Positions 31,933-40,266 of a stretch of DNA of 64,000 nt are shown here, one piece after another. This stretch comes from Aromatoleum bremense. GTDB lineage: Bacteria; Pseudomonadota; Gammaproteobacteria; Burkholderiales; Rhodocyclaceae. How positions within the stretch are numbered: position 1 is the first letter of the stretch; every line of letters starts with the position of its first letter. A model generated the notes under the pieces. That model worked only from the letters and a program-made list of their open reading frames with translations. It was not told the origin of the DNA and did not search any database. The DNA is taken from contig NZ_CP059467.1 of NCBI RefSeq assembly GCF_017894365.1, positions 3,410,001-3,474,000 on the forward strand, given 5' to 3'. Both the position numbers and the translations under genes were made by a program.

Positions 31933-33702
31933 ATGAAATTCCTCGATACCCCCCCGCGCTTCCTCTTCTTCACCGGCAAGGGCGGCGTCGGCAAGACTTC
32001 GCTCGCCTGCGCCACCGCGGTGCGGTTCGCGCAAGCCGGCCGCACGGTGCTGCTGGTGAGCACCGATCCGGCCTCCAATGTGGCGCAGGTCTTCGGCCAG
32101 GCGATCGGCAACGCCCTCACCGCCATCGCCGAGGTGCCGAATCTGACGGCGCTGGAGATCGACCCCGAGGCCGCCGCCCAGGCCTATCGCGACCGCATCG
32201 TCGGCCCGGTCCGCGGCGTGCTGCCGGACGACGTGGTGCGCGGCATCGAGGAGCAGCTCTCCGGCGCGTGCACCACAGAGATCGCCGCCTTCGACGAATT
32301 CACCGGGCTCTTGACCGACGGCGAGCTCATGCGCGCCTTCGACCACATCGTGTTCGACACCGCGCCGACCGGCCACACCATTCGGCTCCTTCAGCTGCCG
32401 AGCGCGTGGACCGGCTTTCTCGATAACAGCGACACCGGCGCCTCCTGCCTCGGGCCGCTCGCCGGCTTGGACAAGCAGCGCGAGCAGTATCGCGCCGCGG
32501 TGGCGGCACTGGCCGACGCCGAGCGCACCCGCCTGGTGCTGGTCGCACGCGCCCAGGCCTCGACGCTGCGCGAGGTCGCGCGCACCCATGACGAGCTCGC
32601 CGCGCTGGGTCTCACGCGCCAGCATCTCGTCATCAACGGCGTGCTGCCCGGGGACGAAGCGGGGAACGACGCGCTCGCCGCCGCCATCGTGCGCCGCGAA
32701 TCGGCGGCGCTAGCGGGCCTGCCCGCCGAGCTCGCCGGGCTGCCAGTGGACCGCGTGCCGCTCATGCCCTTCAACCTGGTGGGCCTGCCGGCGCTGAAGG
32801 CACTTCTCGATCCGGGCGCGTCCGGCCCGCAGGACGCTTCGGATGTGGCCGGCGCGCATCCGGCCCTGCCGGGGCTTGCCGCGCTCGTGGACCAGATCGC
32901 CGCCGACGGCCACGGGCTCGTCATGCTGATGGGCAAGGGCGGGGTGGGCAAGACTACGCTCGCCGCCGCCGTCGCGGTCGACCTCGCGCGGCGCGGCCTG
33001 CCGGTGCACCTCACCACTTCCGACCCCGCCGCGCATCTCGCCGAGACCCTCGAAGGCGGCGGCCTGGCCGCGCTCACCGTGAGCCGCATCGACCCGCATG
33101 CCGAGACCGAGCGCTATCGCGCACACGTGCTCGAAACGAAGGGGCGCGACCTCGACGCCCAGGGGCGCGCGCTGCTGGAAGAAGACCTGCGCTCGCCCTG
33201 CACCGAGGAGATCGCGGTGTTCCAGGCCTTCTCGCGCATCATCCGCGAGGCCGGGAAGAAGTTCGTGGTGATGGACACTGCCCCCACCGGCCACACTCTG
33301 TTGCTGCTCGACGCGACCGGCGCCTACCACCGCGAGATGGCGCGCCACATGCAAAAGAGCGGCATCCACCACTACACCACGCCGATGATGCAGTTGCAGG
33401 ACCCGGCGCAGACCAAGGTGCTCATCGTCACCCTGGCCGAGACCACCCCGGTGCTGGAAGCGGCGCGCCTGCAGGACGACCTGCGCCGCGCCGGCATCGC
33501 GCCGTGGGGCTGGATCATCAATAACAGCGTGGCCGCCGCGCACACGGCCTCGCCGCTCCTCGCCCGGCGCGCGGCGCGCGAGTGGCCGCAGATCGAGGCG
33601 GTGCGCGAGCAGCACGCGCGCCGCGTGGCGCTCCTCCCGCTGCAGGCGGAAGAGCCGGTCGGTGTCGCGCGCCTGCAGGCACTCGCCGCCGGGCAGAGCT
33701 GA
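31933..33702 (+). CDS. arsA: arsenite-transporting ATPase ArsA
   Basis: 589 residues with two homologous halves, each with a deviant Walker A (FTGKGGVGKTSLA near residue 15; LMGKGGVGKTTLA near residue 337) and the DTAPTGHT signature. The metal-site Cys appear as LSGACTTEIA, DTGASCLGPL and LRSPCTEEIAV. It energises arsenite export by docking on the membrane pump after receiving arsenite from ArsD. The ATG at 31933 (MKFLDTPPRFLFFTGKGG) is the family start. The partner pump here is ACR3-type rather than ArsB, a known combination. Confidence 0.95.
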   Translation: MKFLDTPPRFLFFTGKGGVGKTSLACATAVRFAQAGRTVLLVSTDPASNVAQVFGQAIGNALTAIAEVPNLTALEIDPEAAAQAYRDRIVGPVRGVLPDDVVRGIEEQLSGACTTEIAAFDEFTGLLTDGELMRAFDHIVFDTAPTGHTIRLLQLPSAWTGFLDNSDTGASCLGPLAGLDKQREQYRAAVAALADAERTRLVLVARAQASTLREVARTHDELAALGLTRQHLVINGVLPGDEAGNDALAAAIVRRESAALAGLPAELAGLPVDRVPLMPFNLVGLPALKALLDPGASGPQDASDVAGAHPALPGLAALVDQIAADGHGLVMLMGKGGVGKTTLAAAVAVDLARRGLPVHLTTSDPAAHLAETLEGGGLAALTVSRIDPHAETERYRAHVLETKGRDLDAQGRALLEEDLRSPCTEEIAVFQAFSRIIREAGKKFVVMDTAPTGHTLLLLDATGAYHREMARHMQKSGIHHYTTPMMQLQDPAQTKVLIVTLAETTPVLEAARLQDDLRRAGIAPWGWIINNSVAAAHTASPLLARRAAREWPQIEAVREQHARRVALLPLQAEEPVGVARLQALAAGQS

Positions 33703-33746
33703 GCCTCATCCGGGGACTCATTCGAACAACATCACGGAGCCGTTTC

Positions 33747-34859
33747 ATGTCCGCCCAATGCGAAATCACCGCCAAGCGCGCGGCCGCCGCGCCGATGAGC
33801 TTCTTCGAGCGCTATCTGACCCTGTGGGTCTTCCTCTGCATCGTCGCCGGCATCGGGCTCGGCCAGCTCATGCCCGGCTTCTTTCAGGCCGTCGGGCGCA
33901 TGGAAGTGGCGCAGGTGAACCTGCCGGTGGGCCTGCTCATCTGGATCATGATCATCCCGATGCTGATGAAGGTCGACTTCGGCGCGCTGCACGAGATCCG
34001 CGGCCACATGCGCGGCATCGGCGTCACGCTTTTCGTGAACTGGCTGGTGAAGCCGTTCTCGATGGCGCTGCTCGCCTGGATCTTCATCCGTGAGCTGTTC
34101 GCCCCCTGGCTGCCCGCGGACCAGATCGACAGCTACATCGCCGGCCTCATCCTGCTCGCCGCCGCACCGTGCACCGCGATGGTGTTCGTGTGGAGCCGGC
34201 TCACCAACGGCGACCCGATCTTCACCCTGTCGCAGGTCGCGCTCAACGACACCATCATGGTGTTCGCCTTCGCCCCGGTCGTCGGCCTCTTGCTCGGCAT
34301 TTCCGCCATCACCGTGCCCTGGGACACGCTCATCACCTCGGTGGTGCTCTATATCGTGATCCCGGTGGCGATCGCGCAGGTGTGGCGCACGCAGCTCCTG
34401 AAGCGCGGCCAGGCCGCTTTCGACGCCATTATGGAGAAGATCGGCCCGTGGTCGATTACTGCGCTGCTGGTGACCCTGGTGCTGCTCTTTGCCTTCCAGG
34501 GCGAGGCCATCCTCGCCCAGCCGCTCATCATCGCCCTGCTCGCGGTGCCCATCCTCATCCAGGTGTTCTTCAACTCCTCGCTCGCCTATCTGCTCAACCG
34601 CGCGGTGGGGGAGAAGCACAGCGTCGCCGGCCCGTCGGCGCTGATCGGGGCGTCGAACTTCTTCGAGCTCGCGGTGGCGGCGGCGATCAGCCTGTTCGGC
34701 TTCGACTCCGGGGCGGCGCTCGCCACGGTGGTCGGGGTGTTGATCGAGGTGCCGGTGATGTTGCTGGTGGTGCGCGTGGTCAATGCGAGCAAGGGCTGGT
34801 ACGAGGCCGGCGGTGCCGGGCGCGATCTGGCGGCCGCCCGTTCGGGCAAGGCCGACTGA
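33747..34859 (+). CDS. acr3: ACR3-family arsenite efflux permease
   Basis: 370 residues, about ten transmembrane helices. The diagnostic ACR3 elements are NWLVKPFSMALLAW, LAAAPCTAMVFVWSRLTNGDP with the essential Cys, VALNDTIMVFAFAPVVGLLLG, and LIGASNFFELAVAAAISLFG near the end. It exports arsenite from the cytoplasm across the inner membrane, probably energised by ArsA. The start ATG at 33747 lies behind ATCACGGAGCC. It follows arsA by 44 bases. Confidence 0.95.
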   Translation: MSAQCEITAKRAAAAPMSFFERYLTLWVFLCIVAGIGLGQLMPGFFQAVGRMEVAQVNLPVGLLIWIMIIPMLMKVDFGALHEIRGHMRGIGVTLFVNWLVKPFSMALLAWIFIRELFAPWLPADQIDSYIAGLILLAAAPCTAMVFVWSRLTNGDPIFTLSQVALNDTIMVFAFAPVVGLLLGISAITVPWDTLITSVVLYIVIPVAIAQVWRTQLLKRGQAAFDAIMEKIGPWSITALLVTLVLLFAFQGEAILAQPLIIALLAVPILIQVFFNSSLAYLLNRAVGEKHSVAGPSALIGASNFFELAVAAAISLFGFDSGAALATVVGVLIEVPVMLLVVRVVNASKGWYEAGGAGRDLAAARSGKAD

Positions 34860-34877
34860 CGGCGGGCGAGCGCAATC

Positions 34878-35417
34878 ATGCGCTGCGTTGCAACGGCCTG
34901 GCGCGCGCACGAAGCTGAGCTGCGCCGCTTCCTGCGTAGCCGTCACGGCGACGCCGCCGGCGCGGACGACCTCCTGCAGGAGGTTTTCGTGCGCGCGCTC
35001 GGCCAGGGCGAGGGGTTCTGCGCGGTGGCCAATCCGCGCGCCTGGCTCTTCCAGGTCGCGCGCAACCTCCTGGTCGATCGCCTGCGCCTCGCCAAATCCC
35101 AAGTGCCCCTGCCCGACGATCTGGCGGACCTGCCGGACCTTGTCCCTGCCGTCGACGGGCTGAGCGCCTGCATCCCCCGGGCTCTCGCCGAGCTCTCCGC
35201 CGAGGACCGCGAGGCCATCTCCCTGTGCGACCTCGAGGGCCTCACCCAGCAGGCCTACGCCGAGCGCCTCGGGCTCACCCTGCCGGCGGCCAAGTCGCGC
35301 GTCCAGCGCGCCCGGACGCGGCTGCGGGCGCGCCTGGTGGAAGCCTGCCAGGTGCGCTTCGACGATGCCGGCCAGGTATGCTGCTTCACGCCACGACCGC
35401 CCGTGCAGGGCAGGTGA
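34878..35417 (+). CDS. sigZ: SigZ-type ECF RNA polymerase sigma factor
   Basis: 179 residues. Region 2: ELRRFLRSRHGDAAGADDLLQEVFVRAL and NPRAWLFQVARNLLVDRLR. Region 4: LSAEDREAISLCDLEGLTQQAYAERLGLTLPAAKSRVQRARTRLRARLVEAC. The C-terminal extension CQVRFDDAGQVCCFTPR with three Cys is characteristic of SigZ-like factors and could sense metals or redox state. It lies 18 bases after acr3, so it is co-transcribed with the ars genes; such linkage is frequent. No anti-sigma factor is adjacent. Confidence 0.88.
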   Translation: MRCVATAWRAHEAELRRFLRSRHGDAAGADDLLQEVFVRALGQGEGFCAVANPRAWLFQVARNLLVDRLRLAKSQVPLPDDLADLPDLVPAVDGLSACIPRALAELSAEDREAISLCDLEGLTQQAYAERLGLTLPAAKSRVQRARTRLRARLVEACQVRFDDAGQVCCFTPRPPVQGR

Positions 35418-35467
35418 GGCGGCGCGCAGCGGCATGCCGGCGTCGTCGCCGCAGCGCAGCACTTGCG

Positions 35468-35481
35468 CTGACCAAGGTCAA
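35468..35481. promoter_or_regulatory. FNR/DNR-like dyad upstream of thiolase
   Basis: CTGACCAAGGTCAA, matching TTGAC-N4-GTCAA at all but the first base. It lies 133 bases before the thiolase ATG; a similar dyad is at 43529. Confidence 0.4.
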
Positions 35482-35613
35482 CGAACGCACCCGATCGATG
35501 GACTAAAGTAACTGCAGTCCCCGGCTGCCGGCGCGCGCATCGAGCGCCGGCATGACGCCGTATCGTACCTGGCAGCCGAGCCGAGCCGAGCGACCCTCAC
35601 CAGGAGCCCCATC

Positions 35614-36792
35614 ATGAAACAGGTCGTCCTCTGCCATCCCGTGCGCACCGCTATCGGGACCTACAACGGTGCATTGAAGGGGGTGCCCGCAGCCGAGCTC
35701 GGCGCCGCGGTCCTGCGCGAGGTCGTCAGGCGCGCGGGGCTCGCCCCCGAGCGCATCGACGCCGTAGTCATGGGCAACGTCATCCAGGCCGGCAACAAGA
35801 TGAACCCGGCGCGCCAGGCGGCGATCCACGCCGGGCTGCCGGTGTCGGTGCCGGCGATGACGGTCAACCGCGTGTGCGGCTCCGGCGCGCAGGGCATCGC
35901 CAGCGCCGCGGTGGAGATCATGGCCGGCCTCATCGACTGCGCCGTTGGCGGCGGCATGGAGAACATGGACCGCGCACCCTACCTCGTGACGGAAGGGCGC
36001 TGGGGCTACCGCATGGGCGACGCGGCGATGTTCGACAGCATGCTCATGGACGGCCTCAACGACGCCTTTTCGGGGAAGCACTCCGGCTGGCATACCGAGG
36101 ATCTCGTCAAGGCACGCGAGATCTCGCGCGAGGACCAGGACCGCTGGGCGCTACGCTCGCAGCAGCGCTTCTCCGGCGCCCAGGCCGAGGGCCGCTTCGA
36201 GGCCGAGATCGTCGGCGTGGAGGTGAAGGGCCGCAAGGGCGTGGAAGTGTTCGCCCGCGACGAGCACAACCGGCCCGAGACCACCACCGAGTCGCTGGCG
36301 CGGCTCAAGCCCGCCTTCCGCCCGGACGGCACCGTCACCGCCGGCAATGCGCCGGGCTTGAATACCGGCGCCGCGGCCATGATCGTGGCCGAGCGCGAGT
36401 GGGCCGAGAAGAACGGCCTCGAGCCGATGGCGCGCCTCGCGGCCTACGGCGTCGGCGCGGTCGAGCCCGGCATGTTCGGCCTCGGCCCGGTCCCGGCGGT
36501 GCGCCAGGCGCTCGCGCGCGCGGGCTGGCAGGTGGGCGACGTCGATCGGGTCGAGATCAACGAAGCCTTCGCCGCCATTGCGCTCGCCTGCCTGCGCGAG
36601 CTGGGTTTCGCCGAGGACATCGTCAACGTGGAGGGCGGCGCGATCGCCCACGGCCACCCGATCGGCGCCTCCGGCGCGGTGCTCGCCACGCGCCTGCTGC
36701 ACTCGATGCGCCGCGACGGCCTGAAGCGCGGTATCGTCACCCTGTGCATCGGCGGCGGCCAGGGCATCGCGCTGGCGCTGGAGATGTTGTAG
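35614..36792 (+). CDS. acetyl-CoA acetyltransferase / thiolase
   Basis: 392 residues, the usual thiolase length. Active-site cysteine at residue 88 in NRVCGSGAQ, catalytic His in GGAIAHGHPIGASG, second Cys in CIGGGQGIAL, and the NEAFAAIA motif are all present. It catalyses condensation or thiolysis of acyl-CoA; whether biosynthetic (PHB) or degradative cannot be told from sequence alone. It has its own promoter region of about 200 bases with an FNR-like dyad. Neighbours are not fatty-acid genes, so it may be a stand-alone PhaA-like enzyme. Confidence 0.93.
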   Translation: MKQVVLCHPVRTAIGTYNGALKGVPAAELGAAVLREVVRRAGLAPERIDAVVMGNVIQAGNKMNPARQAAIHAGLPVSVPAMTVNRVCGSGAQGIASAAVEIMAGLIDCAVGGGMENMDRAPYLVTEGRWGYRMGDAAMFDSMLMDGLNDAFSGKHSGWHTEDLVKAREISREDQDRWALRSQQRFSGAQAEGRFEAEIVGVEVKGRKGVEVFARDEHNRPETTTESLARLKPAFRPDGTVTAGNAPGLNTGAAAMIVAEREWAEKNGLEPMARLAAYGVGAVEPGMFGLGPVPAVRQALARAGWQVGDVDRVEINEAFAAIALACLRELGFAEDIVNVEGGAIAHGHPIGASGAVLATRLLHSMRRDGLKRGIVTLCIGGGQGIALALEML

Positions 36793-36820
36793 GGGAAGCC
36801 GTCTCCCTGGAGCAGGGCGG

Positions 36821-37126
36821 ATGAAGACGCGACTTGCCCGCATCCTGCTGTGCGCGGCGCTGATCGGCGCGGCGGCAGCCGCCTCGGCCGGCGGGCCGTG
36901 GCGCGCCGCCGAGCAGAACACCGTCGGCTGGCAGTTCATGAGCCCTGAGGAGCGGGTCGAGCACCAGCGCCGCATGCGCAGCTTCACCTCCTACGAGGCG
37001 TGCGTGGCCTATCAGGCCGAGCATCACGCGCGCATGGCCGAGCGGGCGCAGCAGGCCGGGGTGACCCTGGCGCCGAAGGCAGAGTCGGGCTGCGAGCGGT
37101 TTCGCGCACGCGGGGTGCTGAAATGA
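36821..37126 (+). CDS. secreted hypothetical protein, 101 aa
   Basis: A signal peptide is clear: MKTRLARILLCAALIGAAAAASA, cleaved around AASAG. The mature part is small and basic with MSPEERVEHQRRMRSFTSYEACVAYQAEHHARMAERAQQAG and two Cys that may form a disulfide (about residues 60 and 92). It is found, as I recall, near redox and metal genes in related bacteria, but it has no assigned function. The stop overlaps the next gene (ATGA), so it is translationally linked to the membrane ferric-reductase-like protein; a periplasmic metal or heme binding role is inference. Confidence 0.8.
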   Translation: MKTRLARILLCAALIGAAAAASAGGPWRAAEQNTVGWQFMSPEERVEHQRRMRSFTSYEACVAYQAEHHARMAERAQQAGVTLAPKAESGCERFRARGVLK

Positions 37127-38397
37127 GCGGGCCGTACGTGACACCTTGGCGCGATCCACCCGTCGCTGCGGCGCTGGTGGTCGGCTTGCCGCTCGCGCTG
37201 GTGTGGTGGGCGGTTCCCGAGGGCCTTCCGTGGTGGCGCAGCATCGCCATCGTCAGCGCCTGGGGCGGCATGGGGCTGCTCCTCGCGAGCCTCGTTCTGA
37301 TGGTGCGCGAGCCGCGCGTCGCCCGTTTCCTGGGCGGGCTGGAGACGGCCTACCGCTGGCATCACCGCAGTGGGGTGGCGGCCTACCTGCTGCTCCTCGT
37401 GCATCCGCTCGCGCTCGCCGCCGACGCCTGGGCGGAATCGCCGGCGCGAGCCTGGCAGGCGCTCGCCCCCTGGGCGCAGTCCTGGCCGGTGTGGCTCGGC
37501 TGGGCCGCGCTGGTCCTGCTGATGATCGGCCTCGCCGCCACCTTCGCACTGAATCTGTCCTACCGCCGCTGGCGCGGCCTGCATCTCGTTCTCGCGGCCG
37601 GCGTGCCGATCGGACTCGCCCACGTCGTCGTGCTGCTCGGCAGCACCGGTTCGGGCCTCGCACTCGTCGCGCTCGCCCTGCTGGCGCTGGGCGCGCGGTT
37701 CGTCGTCAGCGACCTGGGTGTGGCGGCGCGTCCCTACCGCGTGACCGCCGTCGCGCGGCGCGCCGCGGGCGTGATCGAAGCCTCCCTCGCGCCCTGCGCC
37801 GCTGCGCTCGCCGTCGCGCCCGGCCAGTTCGTGCTGGCCGCCTTCGGCGAAGGACCGCACTACCGCGGTTGCGGCGAGTATCACCCGTTCACGGTGAGCG
37901 GCGTCGATCGCGACGCGCAGCTGCGTGTCGCGGTCAAGGCGCTCGGACCCTGCTCGCAGCGCCTGCAAGACCTCGAATCCGGCGTGCTGGTGCGCCTGCA
38001 GGGACCCTTCGGGCGCTTCCTGGGCGCGCGCCGTGCGGAGCCTGCGCTCTGGATCGCCGGCGGAATCGGCATCACGCCGTTCATGGCGGCACTGCGGGCG
38101 GGGCCGCTGGACGCGGACACCACGCTGATCTACCTCCATCGGGAGGCGGCCGGCGCCCCCTTCGCCGACGAGCTCGCCGCCCTGGCCGCCGGCGACCCGC
38201 GCTTCGAGCTGATCTCCTGCGCGACGGGGGACCGCGCACCCGATTTCGACGCGCTCCTGGCGCAGGCCGATCGCCTCGCCGAGCGCATGATCCACGTCTG
38301 CGGGCCGCCCGCGATGGTTGATGCCCTCGCGCCGCGCCTGCGCGCTCGCGGCGTCGCCCCCGGCGCCGTCCACTTCGAGCGTTTCGATTTCCGATGA
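37123..38397 (+). CDS. ferric-reductase-like membrane flavoprotein (FNR-fold oxidoreductase)
   Basis: 424 residues. The N-terminal 200 residues form about six transmembrane helices with His in AYRWHHRSGVAAYLLLLVHP and LSYRRWRGLHLVLAAG, fitting a heme-binding ferric reductase domain. The C-terminal half is an FAD/NAD(P)H module: the FAD motif EYHPFTVSG, the NAD-binding IAGGIGITPFMAALRAG, and the terminal CGPPAMVDAL. It probably moves electrons from cytoplasmic NAD(P)H across the membrane. Both ends overlap neighbours by four bases, so it forms one unit with the secreted protein and the cytochrome b5-like protein. Confidence 0.88.
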   Translation: MSGPYVTPWRDPPVAAALVVGLPLALVWWAVPEGLPWWRSIAIVSAWGGMGLLLASLVLMVREPRVARFLGGLETAYRWHHRSGVAAYLLLLVHPLALAADAWAESPARAWQALAPWAQSWPVWLGWAALVLLMIGLAATFALNLSYRRWRGLHLVLAAGVPIGLAHVVVLLGSTGSGLALVALALLALGARFVVSDLGVAARPYRVTAVARRAAGVIEASLAPCAAALAVAPGQFVLAAFGEGPHYRGCGEYHPFTVSGVDRDAQLRVAVKALGPCSQRLQDLESGVLVRLQGPFGRFLGARRAEPALWIAGGIGITPFMAALRAGPLDADTTLIYLHREAAGAPFADELAALAAGDPRFELISCATGDRAPDFDALLAQADRLAERMIHVCGPPAMVDALAPRLRARGVAPGAVHFERFDFR

Positions 38398-38762
38398 TGC
38401 GCAGACTCTACATCGCCTCCACCGTCGCGTTCTGGCTTGCCGTCTTCGGGTTCTGGGCGGCGGACCCGCGGCTGGCCGCCGAGGCGCAGCCGCCCGCTCC
38501 GGCGGGGGCGGAGCGATCCTGGTCGCTTGCCGACGTGGCGCGGCACGCCACTCCCGAGGACTGCTGGATGGTGATCGACGGCGTCGTCTACGACTTCACC
38601 GCCTACCTGCCGCAGCATCCGTCGGCCCCGGCTGTGATCGTCGCCTGGTGCGGCAGGGAGGCCACCGAAGCCTACCGCACCAAGACCCGCGGCCGGCCCC
38701 ATTCGGCCTATGCCGACCAGCTCCTGCCCGAGTACCGCGTCGGCCGCCTGGAGGCGCCATGA
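38394..38762 (+). CDS. membrane-anchored cytochrome b5-like protein
   Basis: 122 residues. An N-terminal signal anchor (LYIASTVAFWLAVFGFWAADP) is followed by a cytochrome b5 domain: WSLADVARHATPEDCWMVIDGVVYDFTAYLPQHPSAPAVIVAWCGREATEAYRTK. The first heme-ligand motif is HPSA instead of the common HPGG; the second His would be in RPHSAYADQLL. Faces the periplasm. Coupling with the upstream flavoprotein (ATGA) suggests that it accepts electrons from it. Confidence 0.85.
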   Translation: MMRRLYIASTVAFWLAVFGFWAADPRLAAEAQPPAPAGAERSWSLADVARHATPEDCWMVIDGVVYDFTAYLPQHPSAPAVIVAWCGREATEAYRTKTRGRPHSAYADQLLPEYRVGRLEAP

Positions 38763-38816
38763 GACGCCGCGTCTGCGGCAATGCGGTCTCGGTGCTCCGT
38801 CATACAGTGAGGAATC

Positions 38817-39239
38817 ATGATGAACGCCAGTCCCGGCAGGATGGAATTTCACGTCGTCGCGCGCCGCGTCGACGCCCACGGCAGCCGTGCCGAGTGCAAG
38901 GAGGCCTCGATCACGCTCGACACCGACATGCAGGGACGCGCCGACGCCTTCAATCCCGCCGAACTGCTTCTGGCCGCGCTCTCGGCCTGCATGCTGAAGA
39001 GCATCGAGCGGGTCACGCCCATCCTCGGCTTCAAGCTGAGGGGTGTGGAGGTGCAGGTGCACGCGGTGCGCCAGGACGTGCCGCCGAAGCTCGAGTCGAT
39101 CGACTACGTCCTCGTGGTCGACACCGACGAAGACGACCGGCGCCTCACGCTGCTTCACGAGAACGTCCGGAAATACGGCACCGTGTTCAACACCGTGGCG
39201 CCCGGTACGGTGCTCACTGGCAGCATCCGGCGGGCTTGA
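38817..39239 (+). CDS. OsmC-family protein
   Basis: 140 residues. FNPAELLLAALSACMLKSIERV holds the conserved Cys and preceding helix of OsmC/Ohr proteins. The first, usually Glu/Arg-associated Cys is represented by RAECKEASITLDTD near the N-terminus. Likely a small peroxidase or stress protein of the cytoplasm. Begins ATGATG, 54 bases after the b5-like gene, with AGGAATC upstream. Confidence 0.85.
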   Translation: MMNASPGRMEFHVVARRVDAHGSRAECKEASITLDTDMQGRADAFNPAELLLAALSACMLKSIERVTPILGFKLRGVEVQVHAVRQDVPPKLESIDYVLVVDTDEDDRRLTLLHENVRKYGTVFNTVAPGTVLTGSIRRA

Positions 39240-39407
39240 CCGCAGCCGGATCGGGCGGTGCGCCATGGGCAATCGCTCCGTGGAGTTCGCTCTTTCGGGG
39301 GATGTTATCGGCATCGTTGCCGACTAATATTGATTTAAGGGGCGACGAAGCCGAGGTCGTCTTGAGCGTTACCGAGTTTTCGTTTGAACCGGCAAGAGGA
39401 GATCAAC

Positions 39408-39803
39408 ATGGACACCATCAAGCAAATCGTCGCCGGCTTTCGCGCCCAGCTTCCCTCCGATAGCAAGACGGCGGCCGCCATCGACCGCGGTGCACCGGCC
39501 GAGGAGATCTCGGCTTGTGCCGTGGCCGAGGGGCTGCATGCCTTCGCGGGCGCGCTGTTCGAGGCCTGCGAGGTGGAGGCGACCGACGGCCTGCCCGACT
39601 CGGACACGCGGCCCCTGGACACCATCCGCGCCCGGCTCGCGGACTTCCGCCGTGATCTGCCCACCGACAGCGCGACCGCGCGCGCGATCGACACCGGGGC
39701 GAGCCTGGAGGAGATCTCCGAGGCCGCGGCGCAGGAGGGGCTCGATTCGCTGACCGCGCTGCTGGTGGAGTGCGAGCAGGAACAACTCGGCGGCGGGCGC
39801 TGA
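39408..39803 (+). CDS. hypothetical protein with two internal repeats, 131 aa
   Basis: Not recognised. Two copies of a roughly 45-residue unit: FRAQLPSDSKTAAAIDRGAP with EEISACAVAEGLHAFAGAL, and FRRDLPTDSATARAIDTGAS with EEISEAAAQEGLDSLTALL. They share F-R-x-x-L-P-x-D-S-x-T-A-x-A-I-D-x-G-A and E-E-I-S. Strongly acidic, probably all-helical, no signal peptide. A clear AGAGGAG ribosome binding site and a downstream intrinsic terminator show a real single-gene unit. An AT-rich stretch (CTAATATTGATTTAAG, 39324-39339) upstream probably holds its promoter. Confidence 0.8.
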   Translation: MDTIKQIVAGFRAQLPSDSKTAAAIDRGAPAEEISACAVAEGLHAFAGALFEACEVEATDGLPDSDTRPLDTIRARLADFRRDLPTDSATARAIDTGASLEEISEAAAQEGLDSLTALLVECEQEQLGGGR

Positions 39804-39820
39804 GCGACTGCGCAGGACGA

Positions 39821-39865
39821 GGCGGGGTGAGGCGGGGTGAGGCGGGGTGAGGCCCCGCCTTTTTT
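39821..39865 (+). terminator. intrinsic terminator preceded by a 10-bp tandem repeat
   Basis: GGCGGGGTGA occurs three times in tandem (39821-39850). The last copy pairs with CCCCGCCT (39853-39860), followed by TTTTTT. The repeats give alternative stem partners. Confidence 0.85.
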
Positions 39866-39914
39866 CCGCCGAAGTGAATCGGCGTTTTCGCATCTCCCTG
39901 TTCTGGAGCCGCTC

Positions 39915-40254
39915 GTGATCCTGCGTCACGTGCTTGCCATCCTGCTGTTGTGCCTGCTCGTCCTTTCCGCCCTGGCGGGCGAGTTGCTCGTGACCGAGCC
40001 CCTGGGCGACGGCGCCTTCGCCCTCATCGGCGAAACGGGTGCGCGCACCTACGAGAACCACGGGCTCAATGCCAATTTCGGGGCGTTATCGATACGCCCG
40101 AAGGCGCCATCCTGATCGACAGCGGCGCGTCGCCGGGTGGCTGACGCGGCCGGCGCCCGGCGACGCGCCGCAGTTTGCCCGCCTCGCCACCTATGAGGCC
40201 CTGCACCGGGGCAACGTCAGTCGCGTCTACCTGCGGCTCGAAGCGGCGCAGTAG
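39915..40254 (+). pseudogene. MBL-fold hydrolase (quinoprotein relay / SoxH-like), frameshifted and internally deleted
   Basis: From a GTG with a GGAG site: a signal sequence (LAILLLCLLVLSALAGE), then LLVTEPLGDGAFALIGETGARTYENHGLNANFG, then a two-base insertion near 40081. In the next frame VIDTPEGAILIDSGASP follows and stops. Another frame resumes with RLATYEALHRGNVSRVYLRLEA and a stop at 40254, resembling the C-terminus of the same family. The metal-binding HxHxDH core is wholly missing, so the gene lost its middle and is dead. Confidence 0.75.
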
Positions 40255-40266
40255 CGCGCAGGCGGT

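Noticed and set aside
33732..35462. Minus-strand frame of about 576 codons opposite acr3 and sigZ
   Set aside because: Composition typical of an antisense shadow (Asp/His/Glu/Arg repeats); acr3 and sigZ on the plus strand are unmistakable.
39821..39850. CRISPR-like or VNTR array from GGCGGGGTGA x3
   Set aside because: Units are contiguous with no spacers and only three copies; it is part of the terminator. No CRISPR array was found anywhere in the window.
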